Assembly (NCBI RefSeq): GCF_000745425.1
Contig: NZ_KN050689.1
Span: 129,955-193,954, forward strand
Direction: 5' to 3'
DNA from: Beijerinckia mobilis
GTDB lineage: Bacteria; Pseudomonadota; Alphaproteobacteria; Rhizobiales; Beijerinckiaceae
Length of the DNA: 64,000 nt
The notes beneath the pieces were generated by a model. It was not told the DNA's origin. It saw only the letters and a list, made by a program, of their open reading frames with translations, and made no database searches. The position numbers were made by a program, and so were the translations under genes. Shown in pieces: positions 1-9,229 of the stretch (positions within the stretch are counted from its first letter, which is position 1; each line of letters begins with the position of its first letter).

Positions 1-443
1 AAGCCGATCACCAAACCTACATTAGAGATACGCCGCAAAACTTGCGGCTCTGGCGGAAATGGATATCGGCCACTCGTCGCACTAACAGAACGGATAATCA
101 ACAAAGCAAGGCATGTGACAATCATGAACGCAAGCGTCAAAGTGTATGCCTCAAGGGGAAAAAAAAGATTTTCCTCAAGACTTTGCCCATAGAATGTCTT
201 GGCAATTAACGCAATTCCGACATAGCGTAAGCTGTAAGTCGCCGCCAATATAGAAAACAGATCTCTACCGTTAACATGAAGAAGAAAAAAAGGAATGATA
301 TAAGCACAGAACGCAATAAAAAGAATATCTATTGACGTACCAATATATAATTGAGCGACTACAAAAGGCAGCATTATACAAATTGGAACAATTATATTTA
401 CTTTACGTAAATGGAAATCGTCCCGCAAAATAGCAGGTTTCAT
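1..443 (-). CDS. Partial multi-pass membrane protein, possible polysaccharide (O-antigen) polymerase
   Basis: The frame is open from an ATG at 443 to the left window edge, giving about 147 residues with the C-terminal part missing. The visible part is strongly hydrophobic, with several likely membrane spans (around residues 15-35, 38-58, 65-80 and 100-120) separated by short charged loops. No catalytic motif is visible. The gene lies near dTDP-rhamnose genes and its DNA is clearly more AT-rich than the rest of the window; both features are typical of Wzy-type polymerases or other surface-polysaccharide membrane proteins. That function is inference from topology and context only. It could equally be a flippase or an unrelated transporter. 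Confidence 0.5.
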   Translation of the reverse strand, partial: MKPAILRDDFHLRKVNIIVPICIMLPFVVAQLYIGTSIDILFIAFCAYIIPFFLLHVNGRDLFSILAATYSLRYVGIALIAKTFYGQSLEENLFFPLEAYTLTLAFMIVTCLALLIIRSVSATSGRYPFPPEPQVLRRISNVGLVIG

Positions 444-1285
444 AAAGATCTCCAGCAATAAAGTTTCGTATTTGCACTTTTCTACTGAATGACAATATGA
501 TTTGCTTGCTCATTATTCACACTGATTATATCTATTCCGGTAGATATTCTTTATTTAGGTGACGCTGGATGCGAGGTAGGAGAGCTATACACTCATGCGT
601 TTCACATATATCCAGAACGCTCCACTCGAAAATCAGAGTTTTTCAAAGAGATGAGACCGCGGAACGATTCAAAATTATAAGAGCCTGATCCTATTCATTG
701 CTAAATCAGCAAACTTATCGCCCATTGTCGAATATTAGAACCATGCCTTGACAGAAAATTACACTTTTACTCGTTGAAAAAACATCCCAGTCAGAGTTAC
801 AAACAACAAACCTGTTATTTGCAACAGCACCAGAATTGTATTCCATTGATGGGATGAAGAGACCTGATTCGATCAAATGTCATCCTTAAGAGAAACAGGG
901 CGCATAATTATGCGATGACACGAAAAAGCTTTGTTTAATGAACAACTAGAAGCGCAGATTTTGACTTGCACAATATCCGGCCCATACCAGACATCTATTG
1001 CGTAACTTGCAATCAGCAACTGCCTACCGAACATACTTCCAAATTTGAAGCCGAACGACCGCAATTTCCAAAGCGGTGAAAATGCCGATAGGCGCACCCT
1101 TCCATTATGGCGCCAACCTGATCAGATATCCATCGTCAGGCAACCAACGACTATCAAAATAGTCTAACACATAGGGTATGATGAGCAATATGGTACGATC
1201 GACGTCATTTGCCATTCATACCGGAAGAACATATCAATTATTGCAAGGAACTCATAACAGATTTTGAATGAGGTCTCAATCTCGA
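444..1285. other. AT-rich intergenic region without a convincing gene
   Basis: About 840 bases between the membrane protein start and the end of rfbD. The composition is AT-rich and short frames have no recognisable content. A 74-codon minus-strand frame at 873-1097 could be a remnant of a polysaccharide gene but has no supporting ribosome site. A piece resembling the dispersed repeat described elsewhere (an ATATATCC core followed by GAACGCTCC) occurs near 600-630. This looks like the eroded edge of a surface-polysaccharide locus. Confidence 0.5.
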
Positions 1286-2197
1286 TCAGTTGGTCTTGGA
1301 TCCGGGTGCCAGCAATTGCCCGACCGTCTCACCAATGCGTTCTAATAATCCTGCCGCCCGATAGCCAAATGTCTGCGCAAACAAACCGCTCTCAAGTTCC
1401 GAATTGGCCGGCCGTTTCGCCGGCGTCGGGTAGTCCGTCGTGGAGATTGCCTCGACCTTCGGCTTTTTGCCTGTGTACACCGCCTGCGCCTCGATGATCC
1501 TTTCGGCGAAGGCATGCCATGTCAGTGTCTCACTACCGCCAAAATGATAGGTGCCCCAGGGCGCCGCGGCTTCGTTTGCGAGCACCCTGTCGATGGCGAA
1601 GATTGCCTTGGCAATATCCGCCGTCGCGGTCGGGCAGCCACGCTGGTCGGCGACCACGCGCAGGTGATCGCGCTCTTTCGCCAGCCGCAACATGGTTTTC
1701 AGGAAATTGGCACCATAGGGGCCAAACACCCAGGCTGTCCGCAGAATGATATGCTTCGGGGCAATCGCGCGGACCTTTGCCTCGCCTTCAGCCTTGGTGC
1801 TGCCGTAGATGCCGAGCGGCGCGATCGGATCGCTTTCCACATAGGCACCCTGTTTACTGCCATCGAAGACGTAATCGGTCGAAATATGGATGAGCGGCAC
1901 ATCAGCGGCATTGGCGGCTCTCGCGACATTTTCAGCGCCGAGAACATTGCCGCGAAAAGCCGCTTCCGGTTCATTCTCCGCCTTGTCGACGGCGGTGAAG
2001 GCCGCCGCATTCAGAATGAGACGCGGCTTTGTCGCCTCGATTGCACGGGAGACAGCATCGGCATCGGCAATATCTGCCTCACCGCGCGTAAGCCCCACGG
2101 CGGGAAGGCCCGCCGCCCTGGCGCGGACGAGCACCTCCTGGCCGAGCTGTCCGCCGGCACCGAAGACGAGAATGGGAGCTTCAGGCGACCTTGCCAA
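1286..2197 (-). CDS. rfbD: dTDP-4-dehydrorhamnose reductase
   Basis: RfbD/RmlD catalyses the last step of dTDP-L-rhamnose synthesis, the NAD(P)H-dependent reduction of dTDP-4-keto-L-rhamnose, in the cytoplasm. The protein (303 aa with this start) opens with the Rossmann motif FGAGGQLG at about residues 12-19. It also has [10 protein letters not shown] and the short-chain dehydrogenase Y-x3-K pair in [10 protein letters not shown]. The start chosen is TTG at 2197 because GGGAGG lies about six bases upstream and because it gives the usual family length. A much longer frame reaches 2383, but its extra N-terminus is only the shadow of rfbB. The 5' end overlaps the end of rfbB by 17 bases, so translation is probably coupled. 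Confidence 0.93.
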   Translation of the reverse strand: MARSPEAPILVFGAGGQLGQEVLVRARAAGLPAVGLTRGEADIADADAVSRAIEATKPRLILNAAAFTAVDKAENEPEAAFRGNVLGAENVARAANAADVPLIHISTDYVFDGSKQGAYVESDPIAPLGIYGSTKAEGEAKVRAIAPKHIILRTAWVFGPYGANFLKTMLRLAKERDHLRVVADQRGCPTATADIAKAIFAIDRVLANEAAAPWGTYHFGGSETLTWHAFAERIIEAQAVYTGKKPKVEAISTTDYPTPAKRPANSELESGLFAQTFGYRAAGLLERIGETVGQLLAPGSKTN

Positions 2198-3266
2198 TGC
2201 TGCCTCCCTCACTCCCAACACCCAGCCTTTCACCGCGATAGAGACCGGAGCGTATGCGGGTCCACCAGTCGGGATTATCGAGATACCAGCGCACCGTCTT
2301 GCGCAGGCCGGTCTCGAAGGTCTCGCGCGGCTCCCAGCCGAGTTCCCGCTTGATCTTGCTCGCATCGATGGCATAGCGCGCATCGTGGCCGGGCCTGTCA
2401 GTCACGAAAGTGATGAGTTTTTCCCGCGGGCCGATCGTGGCATCGGGTGCCATCTCGTCGACCAAGGCACAGACCGTCCGCACGACATCAATATTGGCGC
2501 GCTCGTTCCAGCCGCCGACATTATAGCTCTCGCCCGGCACGCCTTTTTCGGCAATGGTGACGAGCGCGCGGGCATGATCCTCGACATAGAGCCAATCACG
2601 CACATTCCGGCCGTTGCCATAGACCGGCAGCGGCTTGCCCTCGAGCGCGTTGAGGATCATGAGCGGAATGAGCTTTTCGGGGAAATGATAGGGCCCGTAA
2701 TTGTTCGAGCAATTGGATGTCACTGTCGGCAGGCCATAGGTATGACCCCAGGCGCGCACCAGATGATCGGACCCGGCCTTCGAGGCCGAATAGGGCGAAT
2801 TGGGCTGGTAAGATGTCGTCTCGGAAAAGAAACCGTCCGCGCCGAGCGAGCCGAACACCTCATCCGTCGAAACGTGATGAAAGCGGAAGCCCGGTTTCTC
2901 GGCATCGGACAGGCCCTGCCAGAAAGTCCGCGCCGCCTCGAGCAAAGTGAAGGTGCCCACGAGATTGGTCTCGATGAAGGCGGCCGGCCCATCGATCGAG
3001 CGATCGACATGGCTCTCGGCGGCAAGATGCATCAGGACATCGGGCCGGTAACTATTGACGAGACCACCCACGGCGTCGCGGTCGCAAATATCGATCTGCT
3101 CGAAACGATAACGCGAATTTTGGGCGACGGGGGCCAGATTGTCGAGATTGCCGGCATAAGTGAGCTTATCGAGCACACAGACTTCATGCGGCGTGTCATC
3201 AATCAGATGCCGCACGACCGCCGAACCGATGAAACCGGCCCCGCCGGTGACGAGAAACCGGCTCAT
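2181..3266 (-). CDS. rfbB: dTDP-glucose 4,6-dehydratase
   Basis: RfbB/RmlB converts dTDP-glucose to dTDP-4-keto-6-deoxyglucose with bound NAD+, the second step of dTDP-rhamnose synthesis. The 361-aa product has [14 protein letters not shown] near the N-terminus for nucleotide binding, the catalytic [10 protein letters not shown] segment, the [11 protein letters not shown]-x3-K active-site motif and the [17 protein letters not shown] stretch typical of the family. Length matches the family (about 350). It overlaps rfbC by four bases upstream and rfbD by 17 bases downstream, giving the order rfbC-rfbB-rfbD in one transcript. Confidence 0.97.
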   Translation of the reverse strand: MSRFLVTGGAGFIGSAVVRHLIDDTPHEVCVLDKLTYAGNLDNLAPVAQNSRYRFEQIDICDRDAVGGLVNSYRPDVLMHLAAESHVDRSIDGPAAFIETNLVGTFTLLEAARTFWQGLSDAEKPGFRFHHVSTDEVFGSLGADGFFSETTSYQPNSPYSASKAGSDHLVRAWGHTYGLPTVTSNCSNNYGPYHFPEKLIPLMILNALEGKPLPVYGNGRNVRDWLYVEDHARALVTIAEKGVPGESYNVGGWNERANIDVVRTVCALVDEMAPDATIGPREKLITFVTDRPGHDARYAIDASKIKRELGWEPRETFETGLRKTVRWYLDNPDWWTRIRSGLYRGERLGVGSEGGSIGKVA

Positions 3267-3838
3267 GCCGTGGCCTCATAGGTGAAGGGGGACTGGAAAT
3301 CGCGCAGGAACGGCGCCTTGGCGTCCTTGTCCGAGACAAGCGCCGCCACGCCATCAAGCGGCCATGCGACGCCAATATCCGGATCGTCGAAACGCAGGCC
3401 GGCATCGCAGCCGGGTGCATAGAAACCATCGACCTTATAGGCGACTTCCGTATCCGGCACGAGCGTGCAGAAGCCGTGGGCAAAGCCGCGCGGCACGAAG
3501 AGCTGCTCGCCAGCCTCTCCGGTGAGCGTCGCGCCACACCATTTTCCATAGGTGGGGCTGCCCTGCCGCAGATCGACGGCCACGTCGAAAATTGCGCCGC
3601 GCAGCACCCTCACGAGTTTCGCCTGCGGCTCCGGCGGCGTCTGGAAATGCAAGCCGCGAATGGTCCCCTTCTGGGCGGAAAGCGACTGATTATCCTGCAC
3701 GAAGGTGCAGCCGATACCGGCCTCCTGGTAGGCACGCAGATTGTAAGTCTCGCTGAAATAGCCGCGCGCATCGCCGAACTTTTTCGGCCTGATCAATAAA
3801 ACACCTGGAATTGCAAGCTTTTCGACGTCCAAAGCCAT
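3263..3838 (-). CDS. rfbC: dTDP-4-dehydrorhamnose 3,5-epimerase
   Basis: RfbC/RmlC epimerises dTDP-4-keto-6-deoxyglucose at C3 and C5. The 191-aa cupin-type protein shows the catalytic-histidine segment TIRGLHFQ, the [17 protein letters not shown] strand pair and [10 protein letters not shown], all diagnostic. It is the first gene of the minus-strand rfbCBD operon. The fourth pathway gene, rfbA (glucose-1-phosphate thymidylyltransferase), is absent here and must be elsewhere if the pathway is complete. Confidence 0.96.
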   Translation of the reverse strand: MALDVEKLAIPGVLLIRPKKFGDARGYFSETYNLRAYQEAGIGCTFVQDNQSLSAQKGTIRGLHFQTPPEPQAKLVRVLRGAIFDVAVDLRQGSPTYGKWCGATLTGEAGEQLFVPRGFAHGFCTLVPDTEVAYKVDGFYAPGCDAGLRFDDPDIGVAWPLDGVAALVSDKDAKAPFLRDFQSPFTYEATA

Positions 3839-3937
3839 GCGCTATGGGCTCCTCGATGGGGCATCATTAATCGGCAGGAATTTGCGTCTTTTGCCCCGAT
3901 TATGCTCGCATGTCCACCGGGTCGATTGGAGGGAAGA

Positions 3938-4156
3938 ATGGATGGTCTAACGCTCTTCGGGCTTTTCGCCGTCAGCGCCATGCTGGCCACTTATGCGTTC
4001 GAGGACCGCTCCCCCTGGCTTACGCTGGCTTTCGCCGCATCCTGTGCGCTCGGCTCGGCTTACGGCTTTCTCCAGGGCGCCTGGCCCTTCGGTCTCGTGG
4101 AAGGGGTCTGGTCACTCGTCGCGCTCGGCAAATTCCGGCACAGACTCAAAGCGTGA
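3938..4156 (+). CDS. Small conserved membrane protein
   Basis: This 72-aa protein begins at an ATG preceded by GGAGGGA at an ideal distance, which rules out the longer frame starting at 3902. It has two or three hydrophobic segments (LTLFGLFAVSAMLATYAFE, a span around residues 25-45, and WPFGLVEGVWSLVAL) and ends in a basic tail FRHRLKA. Small proteins of this pattern are, from memory, common conserved hypotheticals in Hyphomicrobiales; the function is unknown. It is divergent from rfbC and convergent with the porin gene, so it stands alone. Confidence 0.75.
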   Translation: MDGLTLFGLFAVSAMLATYAFEDRSPWLTLAFAASCALGSAYGFLQGAWPFGLVEGVWSLVALGKFRHRLKA

Positions 4157-4200
4157 ATCCATGCCGGGCTGATCGGCGGGAGAGGATCAGAGAGTCACGA

Positions 4201-5754
4201 TCAGAACGTGACGTTGGCATGGAGGCCGAAGATGAGAATATCGCCGATTTTATAGCCGGTATCGGGATTGGGGATACCGCCGCCAGGGTTCCAGACATAT
4301 TGGAAATCCGGCTGGAGCGTCAGCCAGGGCGTCAACTGCGCCTGATAGGTCAGTTCGAAATGATGCTCGGTTCCGCGGATCGGATAATTGGATCCGGAAT
4401 AATAGAGATTGTCCCAGCTCAGGCCACTGGCGCGGTTACTGACATGGCCCATACCGTAGCCGATTCCGAATGTATCATTGTCACGGCCGGGCAGGGGCGC
4501 CTTCAGCGAAAAGCCGGTATCGACACTGACATCGACGACATTGCGGTCGCCTCCATTACCGGTGGCACGGGCAAAAAAGCCGAGTGCGGTGGGAGACTCA
4601 GGATCGGGGCGCCAGATCATCTGGTCCATGATGCCGTAAAGCATCCAATTGCCCTTGCGCATGGCCGGATAACCATTGCTGTCCGGCGAGGCCAGAGAAA
4701 CGCCCCGGGTATCATAACGCTCATCGGGAAACGAGGCCGTGTCGTAATAACCGCCGAGCTTATAGATGCCTGGCAACCCGTCCTTGCCATCCTTCGCGCC
4801 CCAGAAGCTCGTGACATATTGCATTTCGCCGATCAGCAGGGCTCCGGTGTTCAGGTTGAAATTATTGCCGCCCGGATGCACCGTCTGGTTCGAGGGGTCG
4901 TTCGCATTGACAAAGGCGTGGCCGGACGGATTATCGTCCGTCGCCGCGAACATGAAGGTCCATTGGTCATTGGGCCGGTAGCGCAACCGGACGCCTGGTG
5001 CCGCCAGTGGCCACGACGGCCCTCCGGAATAAAGATTGATGGACGGAGCGAGCGGCCAGCCGAAGGAAGCATTTAGAAACAAGGAGGCATATTGGCTGAT
5101 GAGAAACTCGGTATCGAGATCCATCTGGCCGATCTTGACGTCGATCTTGTTGTCGAGGAAGCCCTGCTGATACCACAATTCGAACAGACGCGTCGAACGC
5201 ATACCTTCGAAGCCGCTGGTCGGATTGAAGACGCCAAGTTGCGAATACATGCTGATTGGATGGCCATGGATCAGCAGGCCGCTGACGTTGAAAACACCAT
5301 CCTCGAAGCCGATTGTCTTTTCGAGATCGGCGGTGAGCGTCATTGCCAGCACGCCATTGAATGCCGGCCGCTGTTTGGTGCCACCGGTGGTATTGCCCCA
5401 GAGTTCCGCAATCTCATTGACGCTGAGGGTCACGCCATATTTGTCGAGCCAGGTTCTTAGCCCGCCGATATCACCAAGCAGATTGCCGCTAGTGTCGAGT
5501 TTACCGTGCGTCTCGTTATCGGGCGGTGTCCGCGAGGTCGAAATGGCTACAGTTGCCGGACTGATCTGACTCACGGCCGCAGCGCTTCCCTCAAGCGCGG
5601 CGCGGTTCTGATCCAGTTGAAACACCGGAAGATCCTGCGCATACGCATTGACGGCCGCACCAAGAGTGAAAACACAAAGACCGCCGTAAATGCCGCAGCG
5701 CATCACTCTCGCGAACCGCACGAAACACGGCCCGGAATGGCGTCCTTTGATCAT
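4201..5754 (-). CDS. OprB-type carbohydrate-selective porin
   Basis: Predicted outer-membrane beta-barrel of the OprB family, which passes monosaccharides into the periplasm. The chosen ATG at 5754 follows GAGAGGCGAG and gives a 517-aa protein with a signal peptide (CGIYGGLCVFTLGAAVNAYA, mature start near QDLPVFQ). The mature part shows family features: LGDIGGLRTWLDKYGV, VGQMD-like KIGQMDLDTEFL, PGVRLRYRPND, and a C-terminal strand ending in phenylalanine (HANVTF), as expected for recognition by the Bam machinery. The gene lies about 100 bases downstream of the P19-like gene on the same strand and may share its transcript. Confidence 0.88.
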   Translation of the reverse strand: MIKGRHSGPCFVRFARVMRCGIYGGLCVFTLGAAVNAYAQDLPVFQLDQNRAALEGSAAAVSQISPATVAISTSRTPPDNETHGKLDTSGNLLGDIGGLRTWLDKYGVTLSVNEIAELWGNTTGGTKQRPAFNGVLAMTLTADLEKTIGFEDGVFNVSGLLIHGHPISMYSQLGVFNPTSGFEGMRSTRLFELWYQQGFLDNKIDVKIGQMDLDTEFLISQYASLFLNASFGWPLAPSINLYSGGPSWPLAAPGVRLRYRPNDQWTFMFAATDDNPSGHAFVNANDPSNQTVHPGGNNFNLNTGALLIGEMQYVTSFWGAKDGKDGLPGIYKLGGYYDTASFPDERYDTRGVSLASPDSNGYPAMRKGNWMLYGIMDQMIWRPDPESPTALGFFARATGNGGDRNVVDVSVDTGFSLKAPLPGRDNDTFGIGYGMGHVSNRASGLSWDNLYYSGSNYPIRGTEHHFELTYQAQLTPWLTLQPDFQYVWNPGGGIPNPDTGYKIGDILIFGLHANVTF

Positions 5755-5858
5755 CTCTCGCCTCTCATAACGAAGCCATTCTCCCTCGCTCGATGGCATG
5801 TGGAGGCTTCCTCGACACTCTTGGTCATCAACGGCATGGAACGAACGACAGGGACCGA

Positions 5859-6401
5859 TCAATATCCACCCTTCTTACCAATGCCGGCATAGGTGAATTC
5901 GAAACTGACCGAAAAGGGCTTGAACCAGGGACCGACACCGGTTTCCTTGTCGATATGGCGGCCGAAATGCACGTGCGGATTGTCACCCGGCGACGTGATG
6001 GTCAATGTCAATTTGTATTTCCCGGGCCCCATCAATTTGACATTGTCGCCATAATGCGGCCCGTCGTTAGCGACCATGGGCATGAAGACGCCCTTTTTCG
6101 TCTGTTGGTCATTGAGTTTCGTCAGTTCATAATCGACGCCGAGATAGGGCATCCAATCGCCTTCCGCGAAACCATTCGGATTGTTCTTGGCCGCCTTGAT
6201 ATCGGCTTCAAGATGGACATCCGTTTCCGCGGCCGGCGCCATCATGCCCGCGGGATCCATTTCGATCGGCTGGAGATAAACCGCCCCAATTTCAAGGCCA
6301 TTTTCATTCTGCGGCTTACCGATGGGATATTCCTTGGCGACGGCCGGGGCGAGAATGCCGGAAATGCTTGCCGCAGAAATCAGAGTCAGAGCCAGCCGCA
6401 T
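5859..6401 (-). CDS. P19/Tp34-type periplasmic metal (iron/copper) binding protein
   Basis: A 180-aa exported protein with a signal peptide (LALTLISAASISGILAPAVA). It matches the P19/Tp34 family that supports high-affinity ferrous iron uptake together with an FTR1-type permease. Seen motifs are YPIGKPQNENGLEIGAVYL, DVHLEADI, a methionine-containing MDPAGMMAP, and the histidine pair in NPHVHFGRHIDKETGVGPW; the methionine and histidines form the metal site in this family. AGGATG precedes the ATG. No FTR1 permease or ferredoxin-type partner is adjacent; instead an OprB porin follows, which is unusual. Confidence 0.85.
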   Translation of the reverse strand: MRLALTLISAASISGILAPAVAKEYPIGKPQNENGLEIGAVYLQPIEMDPAGMMAPAAETDVHLEADIKAAKNNPNGFAEGDWMPYLGVDYELTKLNDQQTKKGVFMPMVANDGPHYGDNVKLMGPGKYKLTLTITSPGDNPHVHFGRHIDKETGVGPWFKPFSVSFEFTYAGIGKKGGY

Positions 6402-7264
6402 GAATCAGTCATCCTATCATTTGCTCTATTATCTGGACGCCCACCTATGCAGGCGGTCACAATATGGTGACATTAATCGCTTACTTCATGCCGTCAATTA
6501 AAATACACAATTCCATTCTTTTTTACTTTTTAATAAATCTAAACTTTGTCATACTCATAGTTTCTTAGAAGTATTCTTGTCTCGCACAGACTATTATGAC
6601 TTGAAGAAGCTGGATAGTCTGCTGCAGAAATAGCTAAAAATGCCTGAGCAATGCTTACTGACATCGCACTTTGCTTACTTTCCTTCCATGGGCAGTAAGC
6701 ATTGGATTGGCTCCCAATATTCGAAACGCCTTATTCAAGGCACGTTATTCAAGGCGAAGTCTTCCGCAAGAGCCAACCGCTCTCAACTTCCTCCATCGAA
6801 ACATTATGACATCGGCACCAATGAGCAACGGCAAGGCATCAAGCCAAAGCAGGCACCGCCTTCGGGATGATCTTAATGCGCTTTCAAACGATGCGGACAT
6901 CACAATTGGTTCGATTTGAACAGTCCATGCTCCGGAACGGGCAAGTCGACGCTGCAAGCCTCTCAACACCGCGATACAAGGTTTGCACCAGGCAGCATTT
7001 TCCCTTCCCGTAACGGACGATCCGTCTCGTATATCGGGCGATGATTCTCAAGCGTCAATTCGAGAAGACAGGGCGGCTTCTGACGCCCTGTCTTCCGGAT
7101 TTCGCCCCAGCCGGATCCGGCCAGAACTCACCGATCCCAACGTGTGCTGATCGATGAGGTCCGGCGGGAAGCCGCCGTCCAGCGGCTGCCGGGGCCAAAT
7201 CCCGGCAAACCGGTCGCGCAAATCTCAAACAAATATATTCATCGAGATTTGCTTTCCGAGCGCC
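6402..7264. other. Intergenic region with a strong hairpin and no supported gene
   Basis: About 860 bases upstream of the P19-like gene and downstream of phoD. The left part is AT-rich. Overlapping frames at 6640-6919 have no ribosome site or recognisable content. A 12-bp perfect hairpin lies at 7064-7095, and a sequence at 7128-7167 resembles one near 51.2 kb (described separately). Confidence 0.5.
7064..7095. terminator. Perfect 12-bp hairpin downstream of phoD
   Basis: GAAGACAGGGCG pairs perfectly with CGCCCTGTCTTC across an 8-base loop. It lies beyond the phoD stop codon (7265), so it could end that transcript, but no run of T follows in either direction, so an intrinsic terminator is only possible. 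It may instead stabilise the mRNA 3' end. Confidence 0.45.
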
Positions 7265-8920
7265 TTAGCGTTGCGGCTGCAGCGTCTTGGTGAATTGCGA
7301 GACGCCGTCGAGGTCACGCAGATCGACCGTCAGCGCGCGGGAATAGGGGTCGATATTGATCTCACCGAAGAACTGATAGCCGGCGAGCGGCGAGGCATTG
7401 GCATAGGGCGGCGCCTTCTGGAAGACCAGTTCCGGACCGAATGTTTCATCGAGTGCATTCGGGCCGAAGCTGCCTGCATTGAGCGGACCGGCGACGAATT
7501 CCCAGAAGGGGTCGAAATTCTTGTAGAAAGCACGGTCCGGATGATAATGATGCGCCGCGCAATAATGCACATCGGTGGTGATCCAGACGACATTGCGCAC
7601 GCCAGCCTGTTTGATACGGGTGAGCAGGCGGCCGATTTCCAGCTCGCGCCCGGCCGCAGGGCCGTCGACGCCATTGGCGATCGCCTCCCATTTCGCGCGG
7701 CCCTCGGCATCCTTGCCATCGGAAACATAAAGACCAATCGGCATGTCGGCGGAGATCACTTTCCAGGTCGCGCGCGAAAAGGCGAGCTTGTTGACGAGCC
7801 ATTCGAGCTGCTCGTTGCCGATGAAGGCCGTATCCTTGCTTTCCGTGGTCTGCAGATTATAGCTGTTGGCGCCGCGATAGGTGCGCATGTCGAGAACAAA
7901 AACTTCGACCAGTGGGCCGTAGGGAATCGTGCGATAAACGCGATGCGACAGCCCTTCCTGATCGAGCTCCCAGTTTTCCTGGAGCGTGAGGGAAGCCCAG
8001 GTCTTTTCGAAGGTTGCGGGCTGCCAGCGCATCGGCGCGTTTTCGAGGAAGGCGCGGCGTCCACGCGAAACGAGCACGCGCACGTCCTTTTCCGTGTAGC
8101 GCGTATCGGCTGAAATATCCTTCGATTCCGACCAATTGTTGCAGATCTCGTGGTCATCCCATTGCATGACCTGCGGCACCTGCCGCGCGAAACGGCGGAC
8201 ATTATCGTCGAGGAGCGTATAGCGGTGACGGCCGCGATATTCCTTCAAGGTTTCGGCAACCTTGCTCACCTCTTCGGTGACGACATTCTTCCAGATCTGG
8301 CCGTTTTCAGCCGTCACCTCCGGCAGGATGGGACCATCGGCATAAATGGTGTCACCGTTGTGCACGAAGAAATCGGGATCACGCTGGCGCATGGTCTCAT
8401 GCATGCGTGTGCCGCCGATTTCCGGATTGATACCCCAGCCCTGGCCGTTCATGTCGCCCGACCACAGGAAACGCACGGGGCGATCCGCGACGACGGAAGG
8501 CGTGCGGAACGTGCCTTCCATCCACGGGCCGAGGCTGCCACCGGGACCCCTGGCGCCGTCGGGCAGTTCGAAAGCGACACGCACATGATAGGCTTGGCCG
8601 GGGGCGAGGCCGTTGAGCAGAAGGCGGCTCGTCAGATCGGTGGCTTCGGTGGCGAGCGGCGCCTGGCGCCGCAGCACATGGCGGAATTCCGGGTCGGTGG
8701 CGACCTCGACGATCATCCGCCCGGGGCTGTCCGCGCGGGCCCAGACCTGAATGCCGTCATGGGACGGATCGCCGGTCTGCAGATCGAGCGGGCTCGGCCG
8801 ATTGGCGGCGACGATGGCAGGGGCGGCAAAAGTCGCGGTGGGAAGGCCGAGCGTTCCAAGGCCAAGGGAAACACCGGCATCGCGCAGAAACTGGCGGCGA
8901 TTGGATTCGGAAGAAGACAT
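7265..8920 (-). CDS. phoD: Alkaline phosphatase D (PhoD) family protein
   Basis: PhoD enzymes are Ca/Fe-dependent phosphodiesterases/monoesterases that release phosphate outside the cytoplasm. The 551-aa product starts with a twin-arginine signal (SNRRQFLRDAGVSLGLG, cleavage near residue 30), consistent with folded export. It then shows the N-terminal PhoD domain (DLQTGDPSHDGIQVWAR) and the catalytic metallophosphatase motifs LWSGDMNGQGWG, FFVHNGDTIYAD, QWDDHEICNNW and VVWITTDVHYCAAH. It is monocistronic. Two further secreted phosphate-releasing enzymes lie in this window (11.3 and 34.1 kb). No convincing Pho box was found upstream of this gene. Confidence 0.93.
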   Translation of the reverse strand: MSSSESNRRQFLRDAGVSLGLGTLGLPTATFAAPAIVAANRPSPLDLQTGDPSHDGIQVWARADSPGRMIVEVATDPEFRHVLRRQAPLATEATDLTSRLLLNGLAPGQAYHVRVAFELPDGARGPGGSLGPWMEGTFRTPSVVADRPVRFLWSGDMNGQGWGINPEIGGTRMHETMRQRDPDFFVHNGDTIYADGPILPEVTAENGQIWKNVVTEEVSKVAETLKEYRGRHRYTLLDDNVRRFARQVPQVMQWDDHEICNNWSESKDISADTRYTEKDVRVLVSRGRRAFLENAPMRWQPATFEKTWASLTLQENWELDQEGLSHRVYRTIPYGPLVEVFVLDMRTYRGANSYNLQTTESKDTAFIGNEQLEWLVNKLAFSRATWKVISADMPIGLYVSDGKDAEGRAKWEAIANGVDGPAAGRELEIGRLLTRIKQAGVRNVVWITTDVHYCAAHHYHPDRAFYKNFDPFWEFVAGPLNAGSFGPNALDETFGPELVFQKAPPYANASPLAGYQFFGEINIDPYSRALTVDLRDLDGVSQFTKTLQPQR

Positions 8921-9229
8921 GATGGGGCATGTTCCTGTCTAGACTATCGGAACTGACGGCGCTGCAACGTCAGCGCGGCCGTTGTCGCGATATTCGATGA
9001 CAGGCCTTTAACGCTTTTGTGATACTCAATGGCCAGACGGATATTTTACCTTAAATTCCATTGGCTTATAGATTTTTCGATTTGAGAAAAACCGCCATTC
9101 GCTCCAGGACAATCGAAAATGCTCTAATTTTTTAATTGAAGCAGATGGAAACATCCGAACGCGCCCCCTGCCATGGCTCTTCTCTTCAACATCCTCCGGC
9201 AGACACTGAGAATGGGTCAGATCAAAGGG
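8921..9229. other. Intergenic region with a partial dispersed repeat
   Basis: About 300 bases between the helicase stop and the phoD start. It contains an imperfect inverted repeat (CTGACGGCGCTGCAACGTCAG, near 8950-8975) and at 9115-9126 the half-element GAAAATGCTCTA that belongs to the dispersed palindromic family. No gene is seen. Confidence 0.5.

Noticed and set aside
873..1097. Minus-strand 74-codon frame in the AT-rich spacer
   Set aside because: Begins at GTG without a ribosome site and has no recognisable family; at most a gene remnant.
1514..2353. Plus-strand 279-codon frame
   Set aside because: It lies opposite rfbD and rfbB, whose motifs are clear; the translation has no recognisable content.
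3910..5076. Plus-strand 388-codon frame
   Set aside because: Antisense shadow of the OprB gene in GC-rich DNA, overlapping the small membrane protein in another frame.
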